Notes under the pieces: model-generated
What the model was told of the DNA's origin: nothing
Databases searched by the model: none
Seen by the model: the letters and a program-made list of their open reading frames with translations, nothing else
Program-made: the position numbers and the translations under genes
NCBI GenBank assembly: GCA_947095585.1
Contig: OX352763.1
Location: 25,221,462 to 25,285,461, forward strand
Reading direction: 5' to 3'
Length of the DNA: 64,000 nucleotides
Source: Nephrocerus scutellatus
Lineage: Eukaryota; Arthropoda; Insecta; Diptera; Pipunculidae
Shown: one piece after another, positions 9,700 to 21,454 of the stretch
How the letters are laid out: each line of letters opens with the position of its first letter
How positions within the stretch are numbered: the first letter of the stretch is position 1

Positions 9700-11689
9700 A
9701 TATCTAACCAAACGTCACCCGTGTTAATGATGCATATTTCTAAGCAATCCGCAATTCGATTTTGACATCATATTCCAGCATTAGACCCGATAATTATTAT
9801 TATTGAAATAATAATAATAATTTCAATAAATAAAAAATCGTAGCAGGTAGACGACACCATTCTCAACTTTTTTTTAAACAGAGCCTTCTACACGGTAACC
9901 ATCTTTCCCCATTAATCCTAATTTACCAATAGAGCTTCCCATGAAACAATTACACGCATTTAAGGAAAATTACCGTATTTTACCTTAATTAGATTTGAAT
10001 AAAACCAGAAGGCACTGCTTCGCATTCGAAATCCTCTCTGGTAATTACAGCTGAAAGGATGCCATTAAATTTTCCACCCATTTACCAACACTAACACTAT
10101 AATAAATGCTATTTTCATCCTATTTTGTGCTTTTTGACAAAACAGCAAAAAAAAAAACACTTTACCGGTTATTATCTTTAAACGTTTTCGCATTGACAGG
10201 GCGTACCCGCCAAGTAAGGCTCCTTCGAACGGTGCTAGAATGAAGGATGTTTTCATCCGACAACAAGAGAAACTTTTTCCGCTAAGCCACTCTCGGAAAA
10301 AATAAAACCACATTTCGGACAAAGCAGAGCAGCACGACGTCGTAATAAAGGTATCCCTGCGCACTAACAATACAACAATTACATTGAGGTGTATTGTCAC
10401 AGAGAAATGCTGGGTAGTTCTCCCTTCCCTTCCCATCCAGTTACATTCAAACTGACAATAATATAGTTTCTGTAGTACGTTCAAAAAGCAATATTCCCGC
10501 TCCTTTGGAATATATACTACTAACAATGGGCTTAAGTTTTGCAAGACAGTAAAAAACAAAACATTTTTTCCCAGCTCCTCCTTCAGATGAAAAATTGAAT
10601 GAGCAAAGCGCATCTAACTATGTTCCAGTCCTTCTGATGTACCAGACAGCAGCACAGCTCTTCTTCTTCTTCTAGCTGCAACAAAAGAGTTGCTGCCTTA
10701 CGTTAATGAATGCGACAAGAATGACTTCCAATTGCATCCTGATACTTTCCTATACCTGTTTTTAGAGTAGCACTACTTCGGCTGCTTCTGGCGCACTGAA
10801 ACTTCTTCTCCACTAACTCAGGTAAATAGCGCTGGCAGTTTTAACTTAATCGTGCTTGCTGAACGTGAGGCGACAACTCAAACGAAACATCGTCATGAAC
10901 ACGGACACAGGACGAGGACGAAGATGACGACGTGGTGCACGTCGTTATTACCGGTACCGGTACAGGAACGAAGCGTATTGTTTCTACAACATTTCAATGG
11001 GCTTTATGGTTATTCAATGAAGAGCTTTTTTGTGATTTATTATTGCACTTCACCATATACTCGTACCTTGGAAGAATAGTGCGCCCTTCGCAGGCTTATT
11101 ATTAAGCTGGCGACAAATGTTGTTGAACTTTAAGTGATTTTTAATGCTAAATAGAAAATAACATTAATCAAATAGGTTACCGAGGAATATTATTTTATTT
11201 AAGGGTGAGCGTAGTCCAGTGATCCATGAACTATACCTGCAGTGAGGCATTTTGACATGCATTGTTTGCCACTGCACCAGCGAGCGACGCCCTTAAGCTG
11301 TTTTTTTTTTAAAGAAAAATTAAAACAAAACTGTCTCTTAGTAAACGCTATTGCCTGGTCCATACAGCCATATAAATTCTCCCCGTTGATTGTTGTCATA
11401 CATTTTAACCCAAAAAAGGAAACAAGATATGAGCGCTTTCTAGCTTCTTTCGCAATCCACAATCACAGCCAGCCAGTTTCAGACATCAGGAAAAAAAGTA
11501 AAAACAGAACACTCACTGCTGTCAACAAATATTTGGACAACTTTGTATTAAACATTTTGAGAGCGTACATCAATACGAAACACAATTGGTTGGTAGCTAT
11601 CGACGTGGCAATTTAATCTGCATCCACTGCAGCAATAAAGAGGCACAGTTTATTAAAATAAAATGAAATGAACTTCACGGAATGTTCTA
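9700..11689. other. AT-rich spacer, nothing firmly recognised
   Basis: Includes a TTATTATTATTGAAATAA/TAATAATAATTTCAATAA simple palindrome near 9790-9830. A 182-codon minus-strand frame (10065-10613) has no recognisable domain and an unconvincing composition; see rejected items. Confidence 0.35.
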
Positions 11690-12185
11690 CTGGTGATTTG
11701 ATAGCATATCTCACAGAACATTGGAACCGGGCTATTCATCAGTTTGAAGTCGTTGCACTAGATATTTCCAAGGCATTTGGTATGGTTTGGCACACTTTTA
11801 AGCGAAATGCATGCTCATGGAGCCGAATATAAAATGCTTCATTGAATTAGAAGCTATCTTCTGGACCACTCAATAAAGTTGTTTACAAGTCTGAAGCTCA
11901 ACACATAAATGCTGGTGTTCCACAGGGCTCTATTTTGTCTTCACTACTCTTTCTCGTTTTTAGTAATGATGTACAATAGTTTCGTTTGAATACTGCAGAA
12001 TTTTTTCTAGCTTTTCAATGTTTTAGCGCTAGTACCACCAGCGGTGGTCAGTCATATACATGCCACCACTCCTTAAGTTCAACCGCAATACTCACATCGC
12101 ATCAGTTTACCCTCACTCCCATCTTCGCACGTACAGTTAAGTTCAGGTATAGCTTCCAAATTTTTACAGAAAGTGTAAAAACAGA
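11690..12185 (+). mobile_element. Jockey-like LINE family C, internally deleted fragment
   Basis: Plus-strand pieces of the C reverse transcriptase: TGDLIAYLTEHWNRAIHQF and VVALDISKAFGMVWH (11697-11795), then NAGVPQGSILSSLLFLVFSND (11907-11968), followed directly by C-terminal sequence (LSSTAIL and ARTVKFRYSF, 12070-12160) that matches the C copy at 13.4 kb. The catalytic FADD region and thumb are deleted. Frameshifts and stops are present. Confidence 0.7.
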
Positions 12186-12188
12186 AAA

Positions 12189-12310
12189 TCTTATATATAA
12201 AAAATCAAGCTTTGTAAGTCTGTATGTCTGTTCGCGAATAAGTCGAAGTCCGTTCATCCGATGTAGCTGAATTATCTTGGTATAACGTTGTTGAGTACCA
12301 CGTATAAGAT
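12189..12310 (+). mobile_element. Helitron-like 5' end fragment
   Basis: Begins A|TCTTATATATAAAAAATC followed by AAGTCTGTATGTCTGTTCGCG and GTCGAAGTCCGTTCATCCG, the style of insect nonautonomous Helitron 5' ends (TC start, TATATA block, then a sequence reading as a universal low-complexity leader). About 120 bp, wedged between a C fragment and a B element. No 3' CTRR end is present. Confidence 0.45.
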
Positions 12311-13157
12311 TTTCTCCTCTATCCTTCAAGAAAGGATAGTCCCATACGCTAAAGTCATCCTTTGTCCATACCAGTGTGGCTTCAGCCTAGGCAAATAAAC
12401 AACTGATCAGATTTACACCCTTAGGCAGGTGATGGAAAATTGTCTAGAGTTTCAAAACTCATTACACCATCTATCCATAGACTTTAAAGCCGCCTATGAA
12501 ACCATAGCCAGAGTAGAACTTTATAAAGCCATGAGAGAATTCGGCATCCCAAATAAACTGACACGACTATGTAGGTTGACCATGACCAATGTTATAAGCT
12601 AAGTAAACATATTCGAATCACTATCAATCCCATTCAAGATCTATAACGGGCTCTGATAAGGGGATGGACTGACCTGCGTCCTCTTCAACCTGGCGTTGGA
12701 GAAAGTGATCAGAGACTCTGACCTAACGGCGAGAGAAACAATACTCTATAAGTCCATTCAGATGCTGGCTTACGCAGACGACATCGACATCGTTGGTAGA
12801 AACTCAAGAGCTGTACAGGAAGCTTTCATCCAGATCGAGCATGCGGCACGAAATCTGGGGCCGCACATAAATGAGAGCAAAACAAAGTACATAGTGGCCA
12901 CGTCTGCGAGTAGAAGATCCATCATTGGTCCTGTAATTAAAATCGTGGAGCGCGTATTTGAAGAAGTGCTATCCTTTAACTATCTCGGGTCAACTGTAGT
13001 AGCCGATAACAGCATGGAATCAAAAATACGTGCACGGTTGCTTAAAGTCAACAAAGCCTACTATAGTCTTCAAATCCAGGAACTTAACCATCTAAGCCGC
13101 TGGTATATAAAACAATGGTTTTACCAGTACTTACATATTGATCCGAGACTTGGGTGT
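12311..13157 (+). pseudogene. RTE-like LINE family B, copy 2: reverse transcriptase, 5' segment
   Basis: RT of an APE-type, RTE-like non-LTR retrotransposon. Visible motifs: QCGF and TTDQIYTLRQVMEN (12370-12440), LSIDFKAAYETIARVELYKA (12470-12530), the IYNGL...GDGLTCVLFNLALEKVIRD block (12635-12715), then an intact catalytic LAYADDIDIVGRNSRAVQEA (about 12765-12825), INESKTKYIVATSASRR (12868-12920), and FNYLGSTVVADNSMESKIRA (12975-13035). The stretch 12696-13157 is open, but upstream stops and the nested insertion kill the copy. The reading is broken at GAGACTTGGGTG by a family C element and resumes at 13753. Confidence 0.8.
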
Positions 13158-13757
13158 GTTTTTTTTTTAATAATTCGCGCACGCTTCAAAAGGTTCGCAC
13201 CCTTATAATGCTCGGCTATATACTGGGCACAGCGAAAAGGAGGAGAAAAGAGGAGATGTCTATGAGCTTTGTTTTGTGTTTTGAATACCTGTTGATCATA
13301 GTAACGTGGGAAGACAGAGCTTGGCAGAGCATTCCACATACGTGTTGTACGGCTGAAGAACGAATCCCTGAACTTTACTGTATGTCCGAAGATGATTTAG
13401 AGCGCCAGGAGTATTGCGGTTGAATACAAGGAGAGGTGGCATTCAGCTGGCTACTAATCTTGAGCACCGCTGGTAGAAGAAACGATAAACAGTGACAAGC
13501 AGGAAACGTTTCTACGGAGTTCAAGAGAATCTATTTATTTCGCTATCTTTCACCGATAAGTTTTATTGCGCGGTTTTGAATTCTATCTAGCTGATCTAAG
13601 GTAGTTTTAGGCTCACCAGACCAGATATGGCAATTGAACTCAAGTTTATGGCGAATAAAAGCCTTGTATATAGTAGCCAGATCAGAGGGAGTGAAATATT
13701 TCTTGCAGCGGGCTAAACATTTCGGAGCATTTTTGGCGACGGTAAATATGTGCTTAG
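13157..13757 (-). mobile_element. Jockey-like LINE family C, copy 2, nested in B
   Basis: A 5'-truncated C element on the minus strand, inserted into the B element. Its poly-A tail is the T run at 13159-13168. From 5' to 3' it reads KNAPKCLARCKKYFTPSDLA, IRHKLEFNCHIWSGEPKTT, DRIQNRAIKLIGER (13543-13740), then frameshifted MPPLLVFNRNTPGA, and FSRTTRMWNALPSSVFPRYYD with the C-terminal end (13121-13350). These are the thumb and C-terminal motifs of Jockey-type polyproteins. The 5' truncation and short GTG/TGTG overlap at the edges fit ordinary target-primed reverse transcription. Confidence 0.82.
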
Positions 13758-14090
13758 CAAAAAGCATTCCGACTTCTTAGCCGAGTGGAGAGAAAAGTCT
13801 TACGGAGAATTGTTGGCCCCGTATGTGAGGAAAGACAATTCCAGAGACTCTATAATGATGAGATCTACGAGCGTTTCCGCAATGTCGACTTCGTGAAGAG
13901 AATTAAGCTCGGTAGGCTACGGTGGGCAGGACACCTAGCTCTCATGAGTGAAGATTATCCTGCTTGGAAAGTCCTTTACGGTAGGATTTATGGAACACGA
14001 CAGCGAGGTCGGCCAAGCCTACGCTGGAAGAATGGCGTAGTTTAAAGTTTAGGGATGCCAAACTGGATGATGATGATGATTTTTCTTTCG
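13753..14090 (+). pseudogene. RTE-like LINE family B, copy 2: C-terminal segment and tail
   Basis: Continuation of the B element after the nested C insert: LSKKHSDFLAEWRE, ERKVLRRIVGPVCEERQFQR, YNDEIYERFRNVDFVKRI, LGRLRWAGHLALMSEDYPAW and GTRQRGRPSLRWKNGVV (13752-14045), the C-terminal module that follows RT in this family. It ends in AAACTGGATGATGATGATGA (about 14064-14081), a short TGA-type microsatellite tail as usual for RTE elements. Part of the normal 3' end (present in copy 3) is missing. Confidence 0.8.
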
Positions 14091-16740
14091 AAAATATATA
14101 TAAAAAAAAATCCATCCCTTGCTTGCAGCCTGTGAAAATAAATAAAAGTTTGAAACGGCCCTTGTCCCCAAAAAGGTTGCTCAACACTGGTGTATGTAAT
14201 ACGAGTACAAGGCATCGCCTCTTTTCTGGTATTACAAGCGTTGTGAGCGGACTCAAAATAGCGCCTTAAAACTTCATAATGTAAAACATGTATATTTCCT
14301 GATTACACCATGGTACTACATCGTATATGCATCCTACCACTGCAAACAAACTACATTTATGTATTCTGGAGTGTAAATAGGAATATGTGTAGCTACCTTG
14401 CACTAAAGTGCTAGTCACAAATATTTAGTTCATTTTGTTTTTATTTTGATGCCGTAGGAAACATTTTAATTACAAAAAAATACAAAAAAAGGTAAAAAGC
14501 ACAAAAATCCCACTATGTATTGCATCTGTATGTATAGCTGAAGGATTTTTTAATACGAATTCGATTAAATTTGTTGTACATTTCTTTTGATTTCGACAGA
14601 ACAAACGGAAAACTTGTACACCGCAACGGGCAAAAAGGAAAATCCGAAATATAATTCTAGAATTCTGGTGTGTGGGAAAAGTTTCGCCAGCGCAACATGT
14701 GGATGACGGTTGGTTTTCTCCACCACCGTATAACTTATACGACAATGGCGTGACAGCATCACAAAAGCGCTACAGAAGAATGAAGATGAGTTTTCATGCA
14801 TTCAAATGCATATACTGTTTGGCACATCTATTTATGAGTATGAATGTGACTACGACGAGATGAGAGTACAAATAGTTGGGAGTGTACCACTCGAAGAAAG
14901 TTTCCTTGAACTTTTCCAAGAAGCGAGCGCAGCCCCAAACATACACAAGCACTTTCACAAAGTGCAGATCCTCCTCCTGAAGTGGAGTGCAGGACAATGT
15001 GTGCTTTTGTCTTTAGACTTCATTTTTGCTCATTGCCGCGTGCAGGAAACAATGGCACGTGGTACGCGCACGGTGGCTGCTGATAGTTTTGTTGTTGGCT
15101 TAAATTAATGCGGTGATGATGCTCTGACGATGGCTCTGGCTGTTGTTGGTCTCTGAGATGGCAGCAACATTGCGCGGTAGAGTATGCTAAAAAGACAGCG
15201 AAAACTACCGCTGTTGTGCCAAGTGGACTTTTCCGAGGTGCATGCATCATTTGCACACATACTGGTAGCGTTCGCCATCAGTTCGGCAGATATAGCTTAC
15301 CCCTGGATATTCCAATGATTTATCTCATGGCTAGTGCTCTTAGGTTGTTATTATGCTATTGAGAATTGTGCTACTATCACCACGATCACCATCATCACCG
15401 CACCGCACCGTCGCCACTATCACAAACATTTCTCCTGCGAATTCCTCCGAGGAAGAAATAATAATAAAGGAATGGAACTGAATGGACAAAAACAAGCAGC
15501 TCTCCGACTGGCACTTTTTGTATGGAAACGACTATAGAAATGATTTCCAATTGCTTGGGAATATGGTCGGCTTCTAATGCCGCCGTGTCGGTGCTATGCG
15601 ATGCATTTCTATCTGAGTTTTCTTCAGCGATATGCATTCTAGTCGTTAGATTTTAGCGCGTTTCTATCCAATGGGATTTATCTAGGGATGCAAACTTCTA
15701 CAAATTTACGATGTTTTCATTTCTATTTAGCTTCAGTTTCAGTTGCAATACAAGTGCATCTACGTGATGACGGTGGTGGGGAGGGGGAAATCAGGTCAAA
15801 CTACACCGAACACAGGAGTCGAGACAATGGTCTGATGATGTCACTTCGTCACCTATTCTAAAGCTATTATTGCATTGGTATTTTTCCAAAAATTTGACAT
15901 ATTTGTCACACTGTCATTTGCAATAATTTATTTTCCTTTTAAAGTTCTACATTTAATCTTCCTTCTGATACACAGAACTTCCGCTGCTCATACTAAGCAT
16001 ATTGTCATCATTCACATGAACAAAAGCACCTTGAAGCCATTCTGCATAATTCGTTAGTTCATTTATTATAAATAATTATTCAAGGAATCTAACTTAGTAT
16101 GATGACAAGTTTATCGTAAATCTGTAAGATGATTAATGATTTGACTTTACTTGCGTGAGTGACACTGTAGAATTATATTACCAGGAGCAGATTCCTTTGT
16201 TTCAATGCTCGTACGTTCTATTTTGCTATTTCTATTTATCAACGTGAGTTGTGTAATCATACAGCAGATACAATCTGAGATATCCAAATGCAGGCACATG
16301 ATAAGCCAAAAGCTTAATACAACCCGTTGTAGATAGTGGTGAAGCGCATGGCGTAAGGAGCCTTGGCCAAAATAACATTAACCGAGATGGGTTTTGTTGT
16401 TCCTTTCTTAAATAAAAAAAAATAAAGGAATGAGTTTGTGAAATGTTGCATAACAAACGTCGTTGTGCACTAAAATGGTTTGCTCCAAAAATAAACTACA
16501 TTTTAATGTGGAAGTGTATGCGGTTGTCGGTATAACCGCAAAACAAAATATCGTTAGATAACATCACGTGGGTATGTCACGCAAATAACGTGACGGCGTT
16601 TGCAGAATTTTACTGTTGGGTTAACTAGAATTTGTAGGGTATGGAAATCTATATCTATAGAATTCTTATCTGTACAGTAGTTAAAGTTAAGGCAGATTTC
16701 CAGTGTAGTGTTAATCAGTGTCAACAAATGCCAAAGGGTT
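14091..16740. other. AT-rich spacer, nothing recognised
   Basis: About 2.6 kb without a family signature. Contains only small simple-sequence runs (ATCACC-type at 15377-15400). No coding evidence on either strand. Confidence 0.4.
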
Positions 16741-16839
16741 TCTTAATTGGGACGGCCCATTTTTCTATTAGGGTTTCTCTGCTATTCGTGAAGTTAGCCG
16801 AGTTTTGTTTAACATTTTAACTCGTCTATACCTAAAATT

Positions 16840-17215
16840 TAATTATGGAAAATTAAACGTTTCAACAACGTCTGCAAATTATCTTAAATGTTTATCAAAG
16901 ATCGCGCTCGGTTGCGACAGCGTTACGAGAGCGCAAACTCCAATTCTCGGTCGTAGTACCCGTGCAGATAAACCAATAACTTAAAATATTAAGTGAAAGG
17001 TGAGTCAAAATATGCACTTCATAATGTTCCAGTGAACAGAAAACAAACTAAGTCGAAAGAGTGTCAAGCATGAGTGTAATGGAAGTTACAAATTTGTTGA
17101 TTATGCGTCGATTTCACGAATTGGGCATATCTTGCGCGACCAGTTTGAGGCGATTTTTGTGCAAAGGCTTGGGTCTGCAAGAAATGAAGATGAACACAAT
17201 CACATGCGACGAAAC
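16840..17215 (+). pseudogene. Tc1/mariner-superfamily transposase remnant, N-terminal half
   Basis: An N-terminal fragment of the same kind of transposase as at 0.55-1.0 kb. It begins at the ATG at 16844 (followed by an early stop), reads FQQRLQIILNVYQRSRSVATALRERK (16860-16937, written here as the helix-turn-helix start), and after a decayed stretch MRRFHELGISCATSLRRF and CKGLGLQEMK (17104-17190), the second DNA-binding helix block. Everything after that, including all catalytic residues, is missing; the fragment stops at an AG microsatellite. Confidence 0.65.
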
Positions 17216-17218
17216 CTT

Positions 17219-17243
17219 AGAGAGAGAGAGAGAGAGAGAGAGA
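17219..17243 (+). repeat. (AG)n microsatellite
   Basis: About 12 AG dinucleotides in a row, at the junction between the mariner remnant and the LOA element. Confidence 0.95.
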
Positions 17244-17284
17244 ATATATTTGAAAAACACGCATTAAACAACAACTTTCTGCTT

Positions 17285-18330
17285 CCTGCTCTGTCATTTG
17301 TCCAAGGGTTAAGAAGAGACCACATTGGTGGACCTCAGAGCTGGGCCATATTAGGAACAGCTGCAGAAAGTTATTCAACGTAGCCAAGGCTACTAGATTG
17401 GAAACTGACTGCTTTATAAGCTTCCCTTAAACTTTATAAAAAAGAATTAAGGACAGCCAAGCGCTCTTCTTGGAGACTCTTCTGCAATAAAATAGAAGAA
17501 TCTTCTGAGGCATCTAGGCTAAGAAAAGTACTCACAACCAATCCAATAATGCCAAACTGCCTGAAAGAACCAGAATACCTCCAGCGAAGAATCGCTCAAT
17601 CTGCTTTTAGATACCCACTTCACGGCTAGCTCTCATGTTTTAAGTAATGTCAGGGCAGGTACTCGTACAACTATATTCAATGATCTGATAAATAAGGACA
17701 AACTAATGTGGGGCTACAAAGCTTCAAACCATACAAATATTCAGGATCTGACGGCATAATTCCAGACGAGCTGCAAAGGACTTCGGATATTATCCTTACT
17801 TAGCTGGTAACAGTTCTAAAGAGGTGTCCATATTCCAGTTTTATGGAGAGAAGTAAGTTGTTTTCATACCAAATGCCGGCAAATTAGTCTAAAGGATCTC
17901 AGGCCAATGAGTCTGTCATCATTCCTATTAAAGACACTGGAAAGACTGATCGATATCTAGATACGCAGACGCATTGACAAAAGACTTCTGTCTACAGATC
18001 AGCACTTGTATTTTAAAGGAAATTCTATAGAGACAGCTCTCCACACAAACAAAAGTTCTATTGAACACTCCCTTCACAAAAGAAGGAGTACACAATGGTA
18101 GTATTCGTAGACATTTAAGGCGCTTTTAACGTCAACACATCTGCGATTACGGATGCACTGTCGACTTGGTGGGTGGACGACTCGCTTCTGCTCACAAGTC
18201 GGATTATTAATTCAAAACTGGGCGTGTCGTCTGCCAGGTCCTTAAGAATATAAGTAGCTGTGATGAGGTTTCTATATCAAACGTCTACTTATCTATTTAA
18301 TAAAAGTTTGGAATGACGCATTTAATACAC
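17285..18330 (+). mobile_element. LOA/R1-like LINE, copy 2
   Basis: Decayed pol. Motifs in order: PHWWTSEL and CRKLFNVAKATR (about 17315-17400, the endonuclease-RT linker), YKKELRTAKRSSWRLFCNKI and SEASRLRKVLTTNP (17435-17545), LLLDTHF (17610), then frameshifted QISLKDLRPMSLSSFLLKTL (17880-17945), GNSIETALHTN (18020-18055) and the remains of the VFVDI/AFN motif (18100-18135). It breaks off before the catalytic YADD. Numerous stops and frameshifts; the motif order alone identifies it. Confidence 0.7.
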
Positions 18331-18580
18331 ATGTTGCTGTAGAAGTCTTACTCATGATCGTGGAACAATTCAAAACAAACAGTGTTCTCTCAAAGAAGTA
18401 AAGAGAGTAGGAATCTAAGAAAATGTAAAATAAAAGAAACACGTAACATTCTCTACTGTACAACACATCTCGTCAAGTGATATGCGTGTGATTGACCTGA
18501 AATTGGCCGAAAAATTAAATTTTGAAATTGATAGACTTCATATTAAAGAAAAAACTTTTTTTGCTTATACCTCTATGCTT
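18331..18580. other. Spacer, nothing recognised
   Basis: Short AT-rich interval between the LOA fragment and the degenerate TACGCATCG array. Confidence 0.35.
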
Positions 18581-18870
18581 AAAGTTACGGATCGTGCTTT
18601 TATGCAACATCTCGAGATACGCAGCGCCTAGCTTTACGCAATGTAATCCAACGCAACATTCAGATCTGCGCATCGTTTGAGTTACACATCGTGCTGTCAC
18701 GTAACAATATTCGACCAACGTTCCCGTTTCCTCGCATCGTACAAACATATTAATCGTGCTGTCATGTAATATCTCTACCTACGTATCGCCTGCTTTACGT
18801 ATCAGTATTCTACGCAACAACAAAGTCTACATATCTTTCCAGTTACGCATTACTCGAATTACGCTCTATG
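18580..18870. repeat. Degenerate TACGCATCG-type array
   Basis: Recurring short blocks such as TTACGGATCGTGC, TACGCAGCGCC, TGCGCATCGT, CTACGTATCGCC and TTACGCATTACT at loose spacing of 20-30 bp. A similar texture appears at 33.81-34.03 kb. Looks like a heavily diverged short-period satellite. Confidence 0.4.
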
Positions 18871-18966
18871 CTGCTTTTCATTGCCCATATAGGTAGATCG
18901 CTCGAATTATACTTTTGAACAAGTACTTTTATTGATGTATGATGAAAATTTAATAAATGCGAGCTT

Positions 18967-19712
18967 GAAGGGAGAAGCTTATATTTAAAAGACATGAAAA
19001 TTTTTTCAGCGAGCGTGTGTACGTTTGTGCGTTTGTTTGCCATGTCGTATATCTCGGCTTCTACTAGTCAACATTTGATGGGACTCGTTTTTAAACAATT
19101 GGTTAGCGCTCGGCTTGCGATGGCGTAATTTTTTCATTTATAGGGGTTACTAGCACTGAGGAAACTGAGAAAAATACTAAATCTATGAACCGCTATCGAT
19201 TTCTTTTAAGCCTAAAAGTTAGCAAAGTTAAATGCGGGTTTTTTTGTCTATTTCAAAAATCGCTTATGACTGAAAGACCTATCGCTTAGGAATAACGTTA
19301 ACGTTGCATACTAATAGACATTTAAGATAAATCAATCTATAGACGGAATTACAACTAAAAATACATACACGGGTGTGTGTAGTCACTCGCATAGCAGAAT
19401 ACATTAGCTCGTGTGTCTATAGTAGTGGAAAGTTATTGGTAGGAACTCGTATATCTCGGCTTCTACCAGTCAGAATTGAATGGGACTAGTTTTTAAAATA
19501 ATTGGGACGCATTTGGTGCGTGTGACGTGTCTGACGCGTGGCGCGTGTAAAAAAAAAGTTTTTTTTAAAAAAAATTAAAGAAAGTTTTTTTTAAAAAAAA
19601 GTTTTTTTAAGAAATGAAAATTTCCCAAAAAAAGAAACAATTTTTTTTCACAGAAAAAAATTCCCAAAAAAAATTGATTATGGTGTTGTGTTTAGGCTGA
19701 ATTACAACTTAT
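18967..19712 (+). mobile_element. Unclassified noncoding element D, copy 2 (long)
   Basis: Aligns with D copy 1 (7.5-8.2 kb, opposite strand) from GGGAGAAGCTTATATTTAAA through TTTTTTCAGCGAGCGTGTGT, TATATCTCGGCTTCTACTAG, the CACGGGTGTGTGTAGTCAC block, the second CGTATATCTCGGCTTCTACC block and the GTGCGTGTGACGTGTCTGAC region into a long A/T run (19550-19680) and GGCTGAATTACAACTTA. The final 3' hairpin is missing, so it is slightly 3'-truncated. Confidence 0.7.
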
Positions 19713-21454
19713 TACTAAATAAGGTCTTAGACTAAATAAAAGAAATTGAATCAGCCAAAATAGAAATTTATTGTAACGACCCGAATTACATTGTACCCTA
19801 GTCACTCTGAGGTTAAGCACGACTGGGAAAACTCCGTTACAAACCATACAGGAAGATCTCAGTATTGCTCTATAATATTTTGTACTGATTATTTTATAAA
19901 TCCACTCTAACAAACAGTTTTGATATATTCTGAATATTGAAATGGTAAATATTTGTACCAGAAATTTAGTCGTTATGCTCAAGTCACAAATTTAACATTC
20001 AGATAGATACTCTCAACGAGATAAGGTTATAATCCTCCCCCTTGCAAACAATTTGTCCAGAAATCAATTTTCATCACATAATCTTCCATACTACTATACT
20101 AGTACAGTCTCTATGCCTGCGTATATAGTACACACTACGCTATCTCCATCTCCTTACATTATGTTTACGGGTAAAATAGAATTATTCAATGTTGATAGAT
20201 TCCTAACGTACGAGTATGCACAGGCGTATGTGCATTTTCTATAGACTCATTCAGATAAGTTTTCCTGCTATAGATGACACATCACATCGTTGCCCAGCAC
20301 GATTCGCACATTTTTGCTGTTGTCACATTAATTAATTATAGCAAGGAGTCAAATTCAATAGAAAGGAAATTCGTATCCAAAAATACCAGTATTGACACAA
20401 GAAAGGATCGAATTCATCTAATTTGTTTATATATCCGATGTATCCGAAGGATCTGTAAAGAAAGTGATTGCAGACAATCGAAATTGTAAGCGCCCACTAA
20501 AGCAGACAACACACCGCAGTAAGGACCTCTGGCGTTTATACCGAATTTGTCATTGGCAATTGCTAAGATATCGATGGTAAATTAGAATGGAACTACTGGT
20601 ACAACATGGCTAGGCTAGTATATGAGCGCGTGGAACATCTTTTGATAAGGTGCTTTACCAGCAGATGAAGCAATACCTAAATATGTGTTATATATAGAAA
20701 CCCTTAATAAAGGGTGTTATCGATTGATTGCAAAAGTCATGTTTGGAATTTCAGCTAAGTGCATACGATTAAATGGAACGAAAGGATAAACAGTGCTAGT
20801 GTGCTTGATCTGTACATGGATGCAGTAGCACCGACTTTAAATTTGGCAAAATTGGTCTGATTCACAGCATACATCGCATTCAGCATTGTCCCTGATGAAG
20901 GCGACCCAAATTTCAATCACGTCTGAGATAAAATCCTTCAACTGTTGGCTATAGCCATCAAATGAACTGACGTTAGTTTCTGTCGCTGTACGTCGTTTCC
21001 GTTGCTGTTGCCGTCGTCGTCGTCGTCGTCATTGTCGTCTTCACATACGATGTTAAGTGTTTCTAATATAAAAGGATGTACCAGTCGTTCGGAGCATCTA
21101 CTGTCATGTAGTCCACACACAAACAACAGATATGTATATGCGTTCGAAAGATTTTGTCTTTGTGTGTGTGTGATGAACTCTCGTAAGGAACAAATGAAGA
21201 AGCGTCGTCCTTTAGTGCAGGTCAAGAGCGACTGACGATTGCTGAAAATGAAAAATTTGTTTTGATTTCGACTTTTCGACATTATATCTAATGAAAAGCA
21301 AACTAACAGCTACATTTGATAAAATTTCATGTGTTTCGGTACAAATTTAATTAAAAATTATATGTATGACTTAAGCACGAACGGAGAAAATGGCTTTCCA
21401 TTAGAAGGATAGACAAATAGGGCAAACAAAAATACGGACTACACTTCTATTTCT
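19713..21454. other. AT-rich spacer with CGT microsatellite
   Basis: Contains a (CGT)n run at about 21012-21030. No gene or repeat family recognised elsewhere in the interval. Confidence 0.4.

Noticed and set aside
10065..10613. 182-codon minus-strand open frame
   Set aside because: Long for AT-rich DNA, but the translation is rich in Phe, Cys and Trp without any domain, repeat or signal pattern, and no splice or promoter context supports it. Treated as chance; transcript evidence would change this.
11200..11300. Possible tRNA or SINE head on the minus strand (TGGTGCAGTGG then GTTCATGGATC)
   Set aside because: The A-box-like stretch is good but the B box is poor, no cloverleaf can be drawn, and the body does not match the SINE family of this window.
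21002..21235. Open frame over the CGT microsatellite (serine/aspartate run)
   Set aside because: The homopolymeric residues come from the trinucleotide repeat on both strands; no protein family recognised.
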